From Emydura subglobosa (taxonomy: Eukaryota > Chordata > Testudines > Chelidae), in NCBI GenBank assembly GCA_007922225.1, contig ML679946.1, forward strand, positions 98,154,979-98,218,978: DNA of 64,000 nt. Direction: 5' to 3'. Each line of letters starts with the position of its first letter. The first letter of the stretch is position 1. The notes below the pieces were generated by a model, which was given only the letters and a program-made list of their open reading frames with translations, did no database searches and was not told the DNA's origin. This document shows positions 11,758 through 22,479 of this stretch, piece by piece. The translations under genes and the position numbers were made by a program.

Positions 11758-11850
11758 CTACCCCCGATCCAGCAGAATGCTTAAGCACATGCTTAACTTT
11801 AAGCACACGAGCTTAAATGGGTTGAAATAGGACTAGCCACATGCTTAAAG
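11758..11850. repeat. Palindromic element, 'ttaagcac' family
   Basis: 'gcttaagcacatgcttaac' followed by 'tttaagcac...cttaaatggg' and 'catgcttaaagt'. Related copies lie at 52125, 56385, 61328 and 63530. The family is built around inverted 'acttaagcatgtgctt' words, usually near 'attgacttcaatggg'. Confidence 0.6.
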
Positions 11851-11929
11851 TCAAACAGTGCATGGTTGGTAGATTTTGGTAGGTTTCATGGAAGGAAAAG
11901 AAGGAAAGAGTGGGAGGGAAAGGCTGCTT

Positions 11930-12620
11930 AATTCATTCATGGAATTATCAACTTTAATTAGATCTATGTAAGATGGTAAAGCTCCAGGCAATGAAATACT
12001 TTAAAAATTAAGATATCTTAATTGAATTTACCTAGCTTGTCTTTTCTTTTTGTTTTGTTAATTTTGCCACCAAAATCGTACTCCTCAAAAAAGCAAAAGC
12101 TCCGGCAAATCCATTAAAAAATGCAAATCAAAGTCTTAATAGCACACCAGGGAACTACACGCAGGAAGCATTGGGTAGTTGGCTAATTAACTAGTTATAT
12201 TTTACTATTACTAACTAATTGCCTAAAATTAATTAGTCAACTGGCAAAAATCAATGATGAATTCAAAGGAGTCGCTAGGGGCCAACAGAACTCATTCTCT
12301 GAATAAATGATACTAAGTTTCAGGATTAGGTGGTGACATTCTGATAGAATATCAGTGTATCCAAAATAAAATTCAAATGTTATACATGCAGAAAATAAGC
12401 ATAATTTGTATGCCTACTTTACAGGTTTCCTTGTTCGTTTTGATGAGGAGAAAGAGACAAGGAAGGATTGCTTAATGGTGCTTTGCTTACAATATGAGAT
12501 GACAGAATACATGATGCAGTGTATTATCATTTGTACTTGATTAAGTTTGTAGTGTTCAGAAGGCAATGTAAATACAATGGGCAACGCTAATTACTCAGCA
12601 TTTTTGACCACCTCCAATCT
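11930..12620. promoter_or_regulatory. Candidate conserved noncoding element / enhancer
   Basis: AT-rich, free of recognisable repeats, and dense in developmental factor words: an exact POU octamer atgcaaat (12121-12128) overlapping a TCF/LEF-like atcaaag (12127-12133), and four exact taatta homeodomain sites (11955, 12184, 12230, 12588). There is no coding frame. These words are common in AT-rich DNA, so the call rests on clustering and on repeat-free context, and conservation is untested. Confidence 0.3.
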
Positions 12621-12864
12621 CTTTTTTGCTATTTTTTCATTTAAATGAATCAGTCCGATAGCCCACTGGTCTAGTGGTTAGGCAGTACTCCATATTTCTT
12701 TCTGGCCGGATTGTCCTGTGGGGAAATCTTGCCAGATCATATGCAGTGGGCCTGAATACCTCAGTCCCTCTTGAGTTTTTCTTCCATTACCCTTAGGGGT
12801 ATGTGACAGCAGAGATACAGGGGAGCATGGTAGGGGGATTCAGACCCTCCCACTCCACTACAAG

Positions 12865-13236
12865 GTTGTCACCCTTCTAATTGCTGGTAACTGGACCCCT
12901 GAGGTCCTGCATCCTTCTCTGTCTCTTCCCCTCAAGTCCCCACCCCCATCGCTCACTCCTCTGCCTCCTCCCCCGTCCTTGTCTATATTGTCTCCACCTC
13001 CATCCCCACTCCCAGCCGGGATCTCTCTGCTCTGGGGCTGGGATGGGAGCTGCTGCAGCCTGACAAGGAACCTCTCTGCAGATAGGAGGTGGCCCTGAAT
13101 GAGCAGGGGCTAGAATGGATTAATGACTCGGTGCCTCCCCTTGCCCTGAGGTAACTGGATTTTTGGTATCCAATCAGTACATCTGACCAAACACTGCCGG
13201 ACTTTCTGGTCAAAAACTGGACACCTGGCAACCCTA
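12865..13236. mobile_element. Dispersed repeat with 'agggttgcca' ends
   Basis: The left end 'aaggttgtcacccttctaat' and the right end 'cacctggcaaccct' are imperfect inverted repeats. The inside is C-rich ('cccccatcgctcactcctc'), then 'actttctggtcaaaaactgg'. This matches a repeat I know as abundant in turtle genomes. The open frames 12881-13063 and 12983-13330 lie within it and are not host genes. Confidence 0.55.
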
Positions 13237-13889
13237 AATGGCACCCAGACACAGAAGCCAAACACTGGCCAGTCCAGGTAAACCCAGGATAGATGGCAAC
13301 GCTAGTCCCAACCCAGAGTCCTAGAGGCATGTTACAGTATCTGGATCACTCGCTGGTCCAACCCAGATTATGTTATCCCATGGGCCACTTCCTACCAGGA
13401 TGTGGCTCTTTTATTTGGAGTGTGGTCACAGCCTCAGGAGTATCCACCTCGGGTACCTCATTCTTCATAGTCTTTAGTGAGTTTCCACTGCCCAAATAGG
13501 GGGAGGAGTGGGGAGTCTGGATCACAGCTTCCAGATTAGATTTAGGAATGCTGCAGCCTCTCCTTTCACAGCTCCAGATGTCAGTCTTCCTTTCTGGTGA
13601 TGCATGTAGCTCCTTGTCCTGTGCTACCCAGATCCTTTTAAACTATCCTTCCACCTGGAGCAAGCCCTCCTACTGCTGAGAGGTGGGGCCTCCATAGCCC
13701 AGTACTAGTCTGTGCCTTACCCTGGTTTAGAGTAGGGTCTGTAAACTCCATCACAGGGCTGTATAGTTTAGTTGGTTTCCACCTCAGTAGAGGGGAACTG
13801 GTCTCCTTGGGGACAGGCCGGCTAGAGTAGTCAAGACAGCATTAAACGGACAGCAAAAGGGCAGGGTAAAACTGGGGAAGATATGAGCA
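13237..13889. other. Unassigned DNA
   Basis: Moderately GC-rich. No repeat family, RNA gene or plausible exon recognised. Confidence 0.55.
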
Positions 13890-15785
13890 TGCAGCACAAA
13901 ACTTGAGATGTTGAGAACAAAATTAGTCAACAAACCAAAGGACACAAAGAAGAAATTATTGAGTTACCTGTACACAAATGCTAGGAACCTGGGTAACAAA
14001 CAAGAGGAATTGGAATTGCTCATTTTCAAGCATAAAGTCAATTTAGGTGGTATTACTGAAACCTGGTGGGATGATTCACATACCTGGAATGCTCAAATAA
14101 ATGGTTATAACCTATTTAGGAAGGATCGAATGGGCAACAGGGGAGGAACAGTGGCAGTCTGTGTAAAAAAATATCATTACCTCTTTCTGAATCACTGATA
14201 ACTCAGGACACTGATCCATAAGCATTCCAATCATTTCCTTCTAACAGATAAATCATAAGATGGGGGTAATTGATGGTGTCTGCTACAGACCACCAAATCA
14301 CACTAGGGAACAGGGTGACCGCCTCCTTATGCACCTATCTATAATATGTAGGAAGAAAAGCTGTGGGATCATGGGGGTTTTCAATTTGAGTGACATATGC
14401 CGGAAGTCTCATGCTGCCAAGTACTAAAACATCCTTGGAAATTTCTCAACTTTATAGAGGATAATTTTCTCACTCAAAACACTCACTTGTGTTGCAATCA
14501 AGATGGGAGAATTCTTTATCCGATCCTGTCTGAACAGCTAGAGAGAAAATGATCATAGAACCTAAAATTAATGGAAGCTTAGGTAAAAGTGATCATGACA
14601 TGATCACATTTATAATTTGCAAGCAGAATGAAGACCAAAGTAGTAATATATATATACTTGGTGATATAATAGAGCCAATTTCACAAAGCTGAAAACAGTT
14701 ATGAGACAAATAAGATGGGAGGAAAAATTTAATCAGAACAGATATCCAAAATAACACAATCACAGAAGCTAGGAACAGGGCTGTGCTGCATAAAAAAACT
14801 GACTTAACTTAGAGGGCAAGTGAAAGCATCTGTAAAAATTAAAAAGTAATATATAACAAATGGAAGAAATGGGAAGTTAATAGTAATTAATATAAATTAC
14901 AAATTAGGAATTGTAGAAAATTGTTAAGGGAAGCAAAGGAACACATGGCAAAATCTATGGCCACTTAAGGAGAATAAAAAAGGAGATTTTTAAAAATATA
15001 TTAGAAACAAAAATAATCCTGCCAATGGTATTGGTCCATTGCTTGATGGAAATTGTAGAATTATCAATAATAATGCAGAAAAGGCATGTGTTCAATAAAT
15101 ATTTCTGTTCTGAATTTGGGGAAAAATAGATTATATAATTTCATCATATGGTGATGATAACACTCTTTTCATTCCACTAATATGTTTAGAGGTTGTTAAA
15201 CAGAAGCTACTAAAGCTAGACATATTTAAATCAGCAGATCGAGGTTACTTGCTTTCAAGAGTTTTAACAGAGCTGACTGAGGAGCTCATTGGACTATTAA
15301 TGATGAATTTCAAGAAATCTTGGAACATTGGGAAAGTTCCAGAAGACCGGAAAAAAGCTAATGTTGCGCCATTTTTTAAAAAAAAGAGTAAACAGGATGG
15401 CCCAGGTAATTATATGCCCATGAACCAGACTTCAATATTGAGCAAGATAACAAAGCAGCTGATATAGGACACAACGAACAAAGAACTAAAGGAGGATAAT
15501 ATAATTAATACAAATCAAAATGGATTTATGGAAACTACATCCTGTCAAACTAACTTGATATATATTTTTTATAATTAACAGAACAATTTACCAAGGATGG
15601 TGATGGGTTCTCCATCATTAACAATTTTAAAATCAAGATTGGACTTTTTTTTCACAAACACATGCTTAGGAATTATTTTGGAGACGTTCTCTGGCCTGCA
15701 TTGTAGGGGAGGACAGATGAGATGATCACAGTGGTCCCTTCTGTCCTTGGAATCTATGAACATATCACGTTGGGAGGCTGTTCTA
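13890..15785 (+). mobile_element. CR1 LINE, internally deleted (endonuclease, start of RT, 3' tail)
   Basis: CR1 transposes by target-primed reverse transcription using an ORF2 protein with an AP-endonuclease and a reverse transcriptase. The frame at 13908-14198 shows the endonuclease N-terminus: YTNARNLGNKQEELE, then ITETWWDDSHTW (with the catalytic-site Glu of the TETWW motif) and GGTVAV. Further decayed endonuclease sequence follows, including 'gtctgctacagacca' and 'aaaagtgatcatgacatg'. The frame at 15249-15467 gives the RT entry: WNIGKVPEDRKKANV, GNYMPMNQTS, then NGF and CQTNLI at about 15520-15555. At about 15570 the sequence jumps to the 3' UTR ('acaatttaccaaggatgg', 'gaattattttggag') and ends 'ccttggaatctatgaac'. 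The RT core, including the catalytic Asp pair, is missing. It is dead and old. Confidence 0.93.
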
Positions 15786-15917
15786 TGCATCTGGGGCGGT
15801 ATGGAAGAAGGCACAGACTCAAGAGCTGACAAAGGAGATGGAGAGAACAGAAGGACCTGTGTCCTAGGAGTCCATGCAAAGGGAGGGTCCCAGAGCCTGG
15901 CCTCCGATCCCAGGACA

Positions 15918-16058
15918 GACATCTACACTGCAATTTTATAACACTGCAGCCTGAGCCCCACAAGCCCCACATGGGCCCACTGTGGGTGTTTTCTTGCAGT
16001 GTAGACATACCCACTGAGTCCACAGGCCTGGGTTTACACTGCAGTCTAGACATACCCT
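15918..16058. repeat. Foldback MITE, 'tctacactgca' ends
   Basis: Perfect 11-bp inverted pair: tctacactgca at 15922-15932 and tgcagtgtaga at 15995-16005. A further arm 'actgcagtctagacatacc' follows at 16038-16056, so 'tagacatacc' occurs twice 45 bp apart. The GC-rich centre is 'cctgagccccacaagcccc'. It belongs to a palindromic family widespread in turtles. The adjacent CR1 ends only about 130 bp upstream. Confidence 0.7.
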
Positions 16059-18959
16059 CAGTGACTCCAGCCAATGAATGCTCCTCTGTGGCATCTGATT
16101 TTGCTCCTATTGCATCTTGTGTTCTCTCATGTCAGATTGTAAGTGAAGCACCACTGAGCAGTTCTTTCTTGTCTCTTTCTCCTCATCAGAATTACAAAGG
16201 AATCCATAGAGAGGGTGGAAAGGTTACCCCTGCTGTCCGTGGGAGGGGAAGTCGTCACGTGGGTATTAAAGCTCTATACACGTATGGCACTACATAAACA
16301 TTCTGACATAAAGAATAACATATAACAATTAGCATAAGAATGCATTTGAAAACTTTATCTTTAAATCCAAAGTGCTGCATGAGGGAGGGGAGAAAAACAA
16401 TTCATGGGCTTTGCTGCAAGAAATCCTCTCTGCCCTGCCATTTTAGGGTGGATGAATATGTCATCATGCTGGTTTCCCTTTTTCATCCAGGTACTAGAGA
16501 CGGGGATTTGGAACTCTGCAAATCACCATTTTGCATGTGAATGTGAACACAGATCCCTTCATTGAACAAAATCAGGGCAACTATTGCCTGAGGGTTCTCA
16601 GGTTGATGCAGGCTGGTTAGAAAACAGATGATTAATTGTGGCAGGTCCTGCATACCTGTCCCTTCAAATAAGGGTGAGATTATAGGTTAATTTTCTGACA
16701 CTTTGTGATGTTTGTGTTGCATTCTATTATTGGTGAGACACACAGTTCCAAAGCCCCCTATTCTACTACCTGGAGGACAAAGGGAAACTGGCTTACAAGT
16801 TTATTGATCCATTCCAAAATGGCATCTTGGCCTCTCAGTAACCGCAGTTGTGATGAGGTCTCCGTCTGATCTAGCCAAAGGTCAGTAGGGTTGCAAACAC
16901 GTGAGTGTCTCCTCACTCATTCTGCTCCACTATGGTGACTAGTGGTGAGAAGGAGAGCTGAAGAGTAAATTGTGTTTAGAAAAACAGGACCAGTAGCTGT
17001 TGCTTTGGTCAGGCCTCGTGGGCATAATCTGCCAATTGCAGTAATGACAGGAACTTGGCACCATGCCACACACTGCTGCTAAAATTGGGGAAACCCATTC
17101 AGACACTTCCCTGAAGCAAATATTGGTTGGCACGATGCATAGACACCCAGTAGAATACCCACGCCCAAAAATGGAACTGAATCTGAACCTTCCAACACCT
17201 TTAAATGTTGTTCAGGGAACAAACAGAGCTCTGCCGTCCCTAGTCCCACCAAATCAGTGTACCGGTCATGCCGTGGGCCCTTCATGGCACAGTGAATAAA
17301 GAAGAATTCCAGACCGGGGATTTGTTCTGGATGTTTATGTAAGTTTGAAGGACAGAATAGTAGGGACTCTCAGGTAAACAAAGCTAAAATCATAAACAGG
17401 CCCTACACAAATCATCACGTACATTTATTGAGCCCCTGGTAAGAATAATCCACACAGCAAGGCTGAATATAGGGATAGAATACTGCTTCATTCTGATGGT
17501 ATATATCGAGCTGCTTGAGGGAACCCATTTGAATGATTCTAGAACTTAGCTCCTAGTGTCTATAACTGTATTTCAAAGATGCCAGCTCTCCATTGGGCCT
17601 CAGTCACACATAAATATCTCAGACAGGTCAATGACAGTCCAAAGGATGCCATTAGATTATTTGTTGGACCTTACAATGTATATAGCTCATCTGTTGTGCC
17701 ATGTTGTAGTGGTATTTGCTGTCCCCAGCATGTAATGCACACTGTACTCTGGTAAAGTGAGGACGTTTTTTCTTGGCAACCACTCCAACATGCTTTAAAG
17801 ACAAATGCAAACAGCGTGAGAGAACCCCAAATGTGCCATGTGAAACTCATCTTTCCTCGCCTACAAGGCATGAATAATTGGAACCCTAGGGACTGGAGGA
17901 GTTGAAGCATTCCCCCAGCCCAAAGACAGGTCATGGAGCTGCAATGCAGCAATTTCACCCACTCCAGCCTACTACCGCTTGGCACTGCCTACACAGTGGT
18001 TTCAGATCACTGGACATTTCAAAGGTGCAAAGCTCTTACCAACTGAGTCGTGATCTCATGACTCTCGAATAAGAGCTTCTCCCCTGCAAGTTGATCACAC
18101 CTTGAACACGTAAAGTGGTGCATGGAATGTACATTCCTAATTACATTATGTCTCATCAAATATAGCAAAAGTAGCCTGAAAAAAATATAATTAATCTTGG
18201 ACTCATGAAAACATACCCTCTTTCTAATAGCAGGGAAAATACAGCTTCCTGAGGGCCAAGTTTTGACAGATAAATGAGAGGAAAACTTATTTTAAACAAT
18301 TGTGTTTTCAAACATAATTCAGTTCCAGAATGTGACTGGGGGTGACGGTCGATTCTCTGAACATGTTATATATTCCTTAAGGTATTTCAATTCACCATTA
18401 AAGTAAGTGCTATTGTAACAAGGCATGGGGAAGGAATGGTGGGGAAATATTGTGTATAACTATACATTCCCCTTCCTCCTGCAGCTCAGCTTAACTCTTT
18501 GTTGAAGCACAAGCCAGAGATCTGTCGTCTGAGGATTTTTCAGAAAGCATTACACAGAGTTAAACCTCCGGGGTCTTGTATTTAAAACCCTGATAAATGG
18601 ATGTTAATAGTCCGCAGTTGCTTTTTAAGGAGAAAATACTATACACTTCCATAGTAAACCAAAAACATAATGACACTTTGTAAATAGCATAAAATATTGT
18701 AAATAGAGTTTGAATACTGTGAATAACTTTTCAACAACCATTGTTACCTAGTAAATCTGCTGCATTCCTTATGAAAACTTTTCTCTCTTTTGCTTCTGTT
18801 ACAAAGATTCAAATATAAGATTTCAAAGTGACATTTTCTATACTTTTGCACATACATTAACACATCCCCCAGTCTTCTCTCAGAGATGATTTCTTAGTTT
18901 TTATGGAGTGGCTGTAGTATATAGTATGTGTCACTTGGCCTCTTCAGAGCTTGAGAAAT
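16059..18959. other. Unassigned DNA
   Basis: About 2.9 kb in which I recognise no repeat, RNA gene or convincing exon. The frames at 15971-16297 (108 codons), 17063-17299 (78) and 17671-17985 minus (104) show no domain, and each is opposed by an overlapping frame. It may hold diverged repeats I cannot see. Confidence 0.5.
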
Positions 18960-21540
18960 GGTAGCATCTGAGTACTTCCAAAAACTTCAGAGCCCGGTCA
19001 GCAAGCAAACAGTCTGGGGATCTCCATAGCTAGCAGCAGTCGACTTCTACAGTTAATACCTGACTGGTTCTCTCAGCTGCTGGTGAAGCAGAAGTCTGTA
19101 GCCTATATCCAAATTGCTACAGGGATTGGGACCAGCCCTCAAAACACACCTGCCTGTCAACCGCTGAATCCACAACCTGACTGTATGTGATGCCTGTTGT
19201 CAAGCTGTCTGCAGTGATTCAAGAGCATGGGAACCAACCTCAGGGCAGACTGTTGAGAAGCAGGCCACAAACCTCAGATTGGTTGTGAGGTCTATCAATT
19301 ATCAAGTGTCAACTCCTCAGGCACTATAACAGCCTTAACATGGAGTCACAGACCATCCCCTTGGATACTCCAATCTATGTCGCCACCAAGGTAGTTCTAC
19401 CTTTGTGATAGATGGTCCTTTACACCAAGAATCACAGCAATATTCAGGTTACTCCCAATCTCAAGGACCAGTCGCTTACCCAAAGGTCAATCATATCTTG
19501 AATCTCACACCGAAGACAATGCTTGTAGTCAATCGTATAATAAACTATATGCAGATTTGTCAATAGGAAAAGGAAACAAGAGAGTTCTTTAAAAGGTTAA
19601 AGCAGGTAAATATGGATACACAAATAAGATACAGTCTTAAATTCAAAAGGTAACAGAAGTGTCTATAATAACCAAGCTCTGTATATCCTTTAGGGCTAAT
19701 CCAGGCTAAGGAGCTGGGGACCTCTTACTTAGGCCTAGAAAATCTTGCTCTAAAGAGCCCAAGCTGCTGTGGAGGGCAAGGGGTTTTTATCCCCCTCCTC
19801 CCTTGTGTCCTGAGCTGCAAATTAAGCTGATGGTAGGAATCTATTTGCATGACTCATCTTCATTGTGGAAAGAGCAGAACAAAATATTTTGTTCTCTTTA
19901 ATATACCAGGATGGTCCATGTGTTGTTGAAGGGCCTTCCCATTGGGCAAGATATAACACCTTCTGTTGGAGACCAGCATTTCATTAATGATCTGGAAGAT
20001 GGAGTAGATTGCACCCTCAGCAAGTTTGCAGATGACACTAAGCTAGGGGGAGTGGTAGATACCCTGGACCTAAATAAACTGGAGGATTGGGCCAAAAGAA
20101 ATCTGATGAGGTTCAACAAGGACAAATGCAGAGTTTTGCACTTTGAACGGAAGAAACCCATGCACAGCTACAGACTGGGGACCGACGAGCTAGGCAGCAG
20201 TTCTGCAGAAAAGGACCTGGGGGTAACAGTGGATAAAAAGCTGGATATGAGTCAGCAGTGTGCACTGGTTGCCAAGAAGGCTAATAGCATATTGAGCTGC
20301 ATTAGTAGGAGCATTGCCAGCAGATTGTGGGAAGTGATTATTCCCCTCTATTCGGCATTGGTAAGGCTGCATTTGGAGTATTGTGTCCAGTTTTGGGCCC
20401 CGCATTACAAAAAGAATATGGAGAAATTGGAGAGAGTCTAGCGGAGGGCAACAAAAATGATTTGATGGCTGGAGCACAGGACTTATGAGGAGAGGCTGAG
20501 GGAACTAGGCTTGTTTAGTCTGCAGAAGAGAAGAGTGAGGGGGGATTTGATAGCAGCCTTTAACTACCTAAAAGGGGGTTCCAGGGAGGATGGAGTTAGG
20601 CTGTTCTCAGTTGTGGCAGATGACAGAACAAGGAGCAACGGTCTCAAGTTGCAGGGCGGGAGGTCTAGGTTGGACATTAGGAAAAAAAATTTCACTAGGA
20701 GGGTGGTGAAGCACTGGAATGGGTTACCTAGAGAGGTGGTGGAATCTCCATCTTTAGAGGTTTTTAAGCTGCAGCTTGATAAAGCCCTGGCTGGGATGAT
20801 ATAGCTGAGGTTAGTCCTGCTTTAGCAGGGGGTTGGACTAGATGACCTCCTGAGGTCCCTTCCAACTCTATGATTCTATGATTCTAATAATGTCTCCCTC
20901 CCGTCTGGTGATTTACACAATCGCAGAGGACCACAATACAAATGCTCAAATATTAGCTTACAATGTGGGACGCAGCTGAGATTAATGCCAGCAGCAACTC
21001 ACAAGCATTCAAGAAAGTGTAAACACAAAACACACCCTTGTAATCCTAATACCTGTTTTAACAATACCAAAGCACAGGTTAGTCATTCTGACTCCAGCTC
21101 TGTATTTGTCAGTATTCAATTGTGGCATGGGGACTTTGGCATGAGCTGGCACCTGGTCTCCCAGTGCAACATCTGGATTTATAACCTTTTCCCCCTTGTG
21201 CTCTGATTGGCTCACCTCTCAGGGGGTGACCAGGGTGTGACCTGCCAGGTGGGCGTCACAAAATGAAAACTTCCTTCGCAGCCTCAGAACAACTACTGAG
21301 CATGTCAGATAACTGCAACACACCGTTCTGGAAGTTTCTGGGTCCTTCTAGCTGCCTTGCCCTGCCCTGCTCTCTGCATGTGTGCAGGGACACAGACTAT
21401 CCAGTTAAGATCCTCCCCTGGAGAAGCACAGTGAAATGCTGCAGTACAAAGCACATGTGTTACATTACCAAATGGAACAACTGTCAAGCTACCTTAACTT
21501 TCAGACCCCTGGAGATAATTGTGAGACCTATCCCCTGCCT
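18960..21540 (-). mobile_element. LTR-retroelement-like remnant, split by a CR1
   Basis: The left part contains 'gtcagcaagcaaacagtctg' (a second copy of this region lies at 36380-36545), then 'gttactcccaatctcaagg', 'caggtaaatatggatacaca', and 'tttagggctaatccaggc'. The right part, beyond the CR1 at 19975-20885, has 'gattggctcacctctcaggg' and 'gtgacctgccagg'. I associate this word order with turtle ERV/LTR elements in antisense. No gag, pol or env coding is visible, so it is a solo-LTR-like or non-coding remnant. The orientation and ends are inferred. Confidence 0.5.
19975..20885 (+). mobile_element. Young CR1 LINE, 3' half of ORF2 plus 3' tail
   Basis: A 5'-truncated CR1 that starts inside the reverse transcriptase palm. 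One frame runs from FINDLEDGVDCTLSKFADD (the FADD catalytic box at 20025-20036 is intact) through LNKLEDWAKRNLMRFNKDKC, then SSAEKDLGVTVDKKLD and LERV. A stop at 20439-20441 replaces the usual Gln, and a second stop lies near 20463. The same frame then continues at 20511-20804 with [28 protein letters not shown] and [19 protein letters not shown], to the natural end. Thus only two nonsense changes separate it from a full frame. The 3' UTR ends 'ttggactagatgacctcctg' and the 8-bp repeat 'tgattcta'. It sits within an LTR-like element and is therefore younger than it. Confidence 0.97.
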
Positions 21541-21779
21541 ACAGCCTTAGTCCTGCATGTCTTTGTGGGGTGCTTAGTGGGGAGGGCAAGTGTGAGAGGA
21601 TGCTAACTGGGAACACAAGGTTAAGCTCTCCCCACTGAGTGGATGTAAAAAGCTGCCTTCCTAGAAATCTACTCCCTTTTTTGCAAGGATGTGTGGCAAA
21701 GAAGCTGTGGAGTATGGTCAGAGAAAGTATATATCTGAGAGGAGACTAGTGGGGGAAGATAGGTGTTCCGGTGCCAAAG

Positions 21780-22440
21780 TCATGTGCAGGGCTCGATCTG
21801 GTAGGTGTGCTCAGAGGCTGCCTACCAGAATGGGTCCCATGCAAAATTTGGCCGCTGGAGGAGGAAGTGCCCATGTTAATACTTTTATCCCAGTGGTGAG
21901 AGCACTTACACAGGTTCAGTTCCCCCTTCTGCTGGAGGAGGAAAAAGGATTTGAACAGGGGTCTCCCACCTCGCAGATGAGTACTCTAACCACTAGGCTA
22001 AAGGTTATGGGGTTGGTTCCACTCCCTCCTCCTCTGGCTATTTTGCATGGAGAAAGGCAGGCACCTAACTCATCCACACAAGAAATTCCTTAGGAGCCTA
22101 AGTTACCTGACTCCAGCTGGCTGGTTCCCATTTGTGGATCTCAAGCAGAGATAGGTGCCTCCCCGAAGCCGGGCCTTTGGCATCTATCACCAAGATATAG
22201 GTAGGATTCAGCACACACCCCTCTCATCCATATCTTCCATTGGAGAGCTTAAGGCAGCTCCACACCTAGTTTTTGTAAATTGCATTGTCACGTGTCTATC
22301 TCTCCTCACTCACTGTATAGGGAGCCTAGGCCCCTACATCTGCTTTGGGATTGAAATGTGTTCCTTTGATTGTCTAAGCACCTGAAAGTTAGGTGCCATA
22401 ATGCTCAGCATTGCAATGCTTAAGGCCCTTTGTGGGCCTT
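21780..22440. mobile_element. Large foldback family, copy A
   Basis: 'gatctggtaggtgtgctc' and 'agaggctgcc' open the copy. A hairpin-like centre follows, with 'cccagtggtgagagcac' opposed by 'ctctaaccactaggc'. The right part has 'cacacccctctcatcc', 'gcacctgaaagttaggtgc' and 'ggccctttgtggg'. The same order recurs at 29030-29975 and, in part, at 44035-44470. The 134-codon frame at 21689-22093 runs through it and is not a gene. Confidence 0.6.
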
Positions 22441-22479
22441 AGTCTTATGTTTCCCTCTTAGCTCCATTATCAATAGGCA

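Noticed and set aside
11346..11816. 156-codon plus-strand open frame
   Set aside because: No domain or signal, an opposing frame overlaps it, and its end lies in a palindromic repeat.
12660..12700. tRNA-like A-box ('ggtctagtggttaggcag')
   Set aside because: No B-box at the right distance and no acceptor stem.
12983..13330. 115-codon minus-strand open frame
   Set aside because: Lies mostly within the 'agggttgcca' dispersed repeat; no homology recognised.
15575..16074. Overlapping frames of 106-115 codons
   Set aside because: They run through CR1 3' UTR and a foldback element.
19911..20804. Reading the RT frames as a host gene
   Set aside because: FADD box, NKDKC and HWNGLP motifs and the 3' tail identify a CR1 retrotransposon with premature stops.
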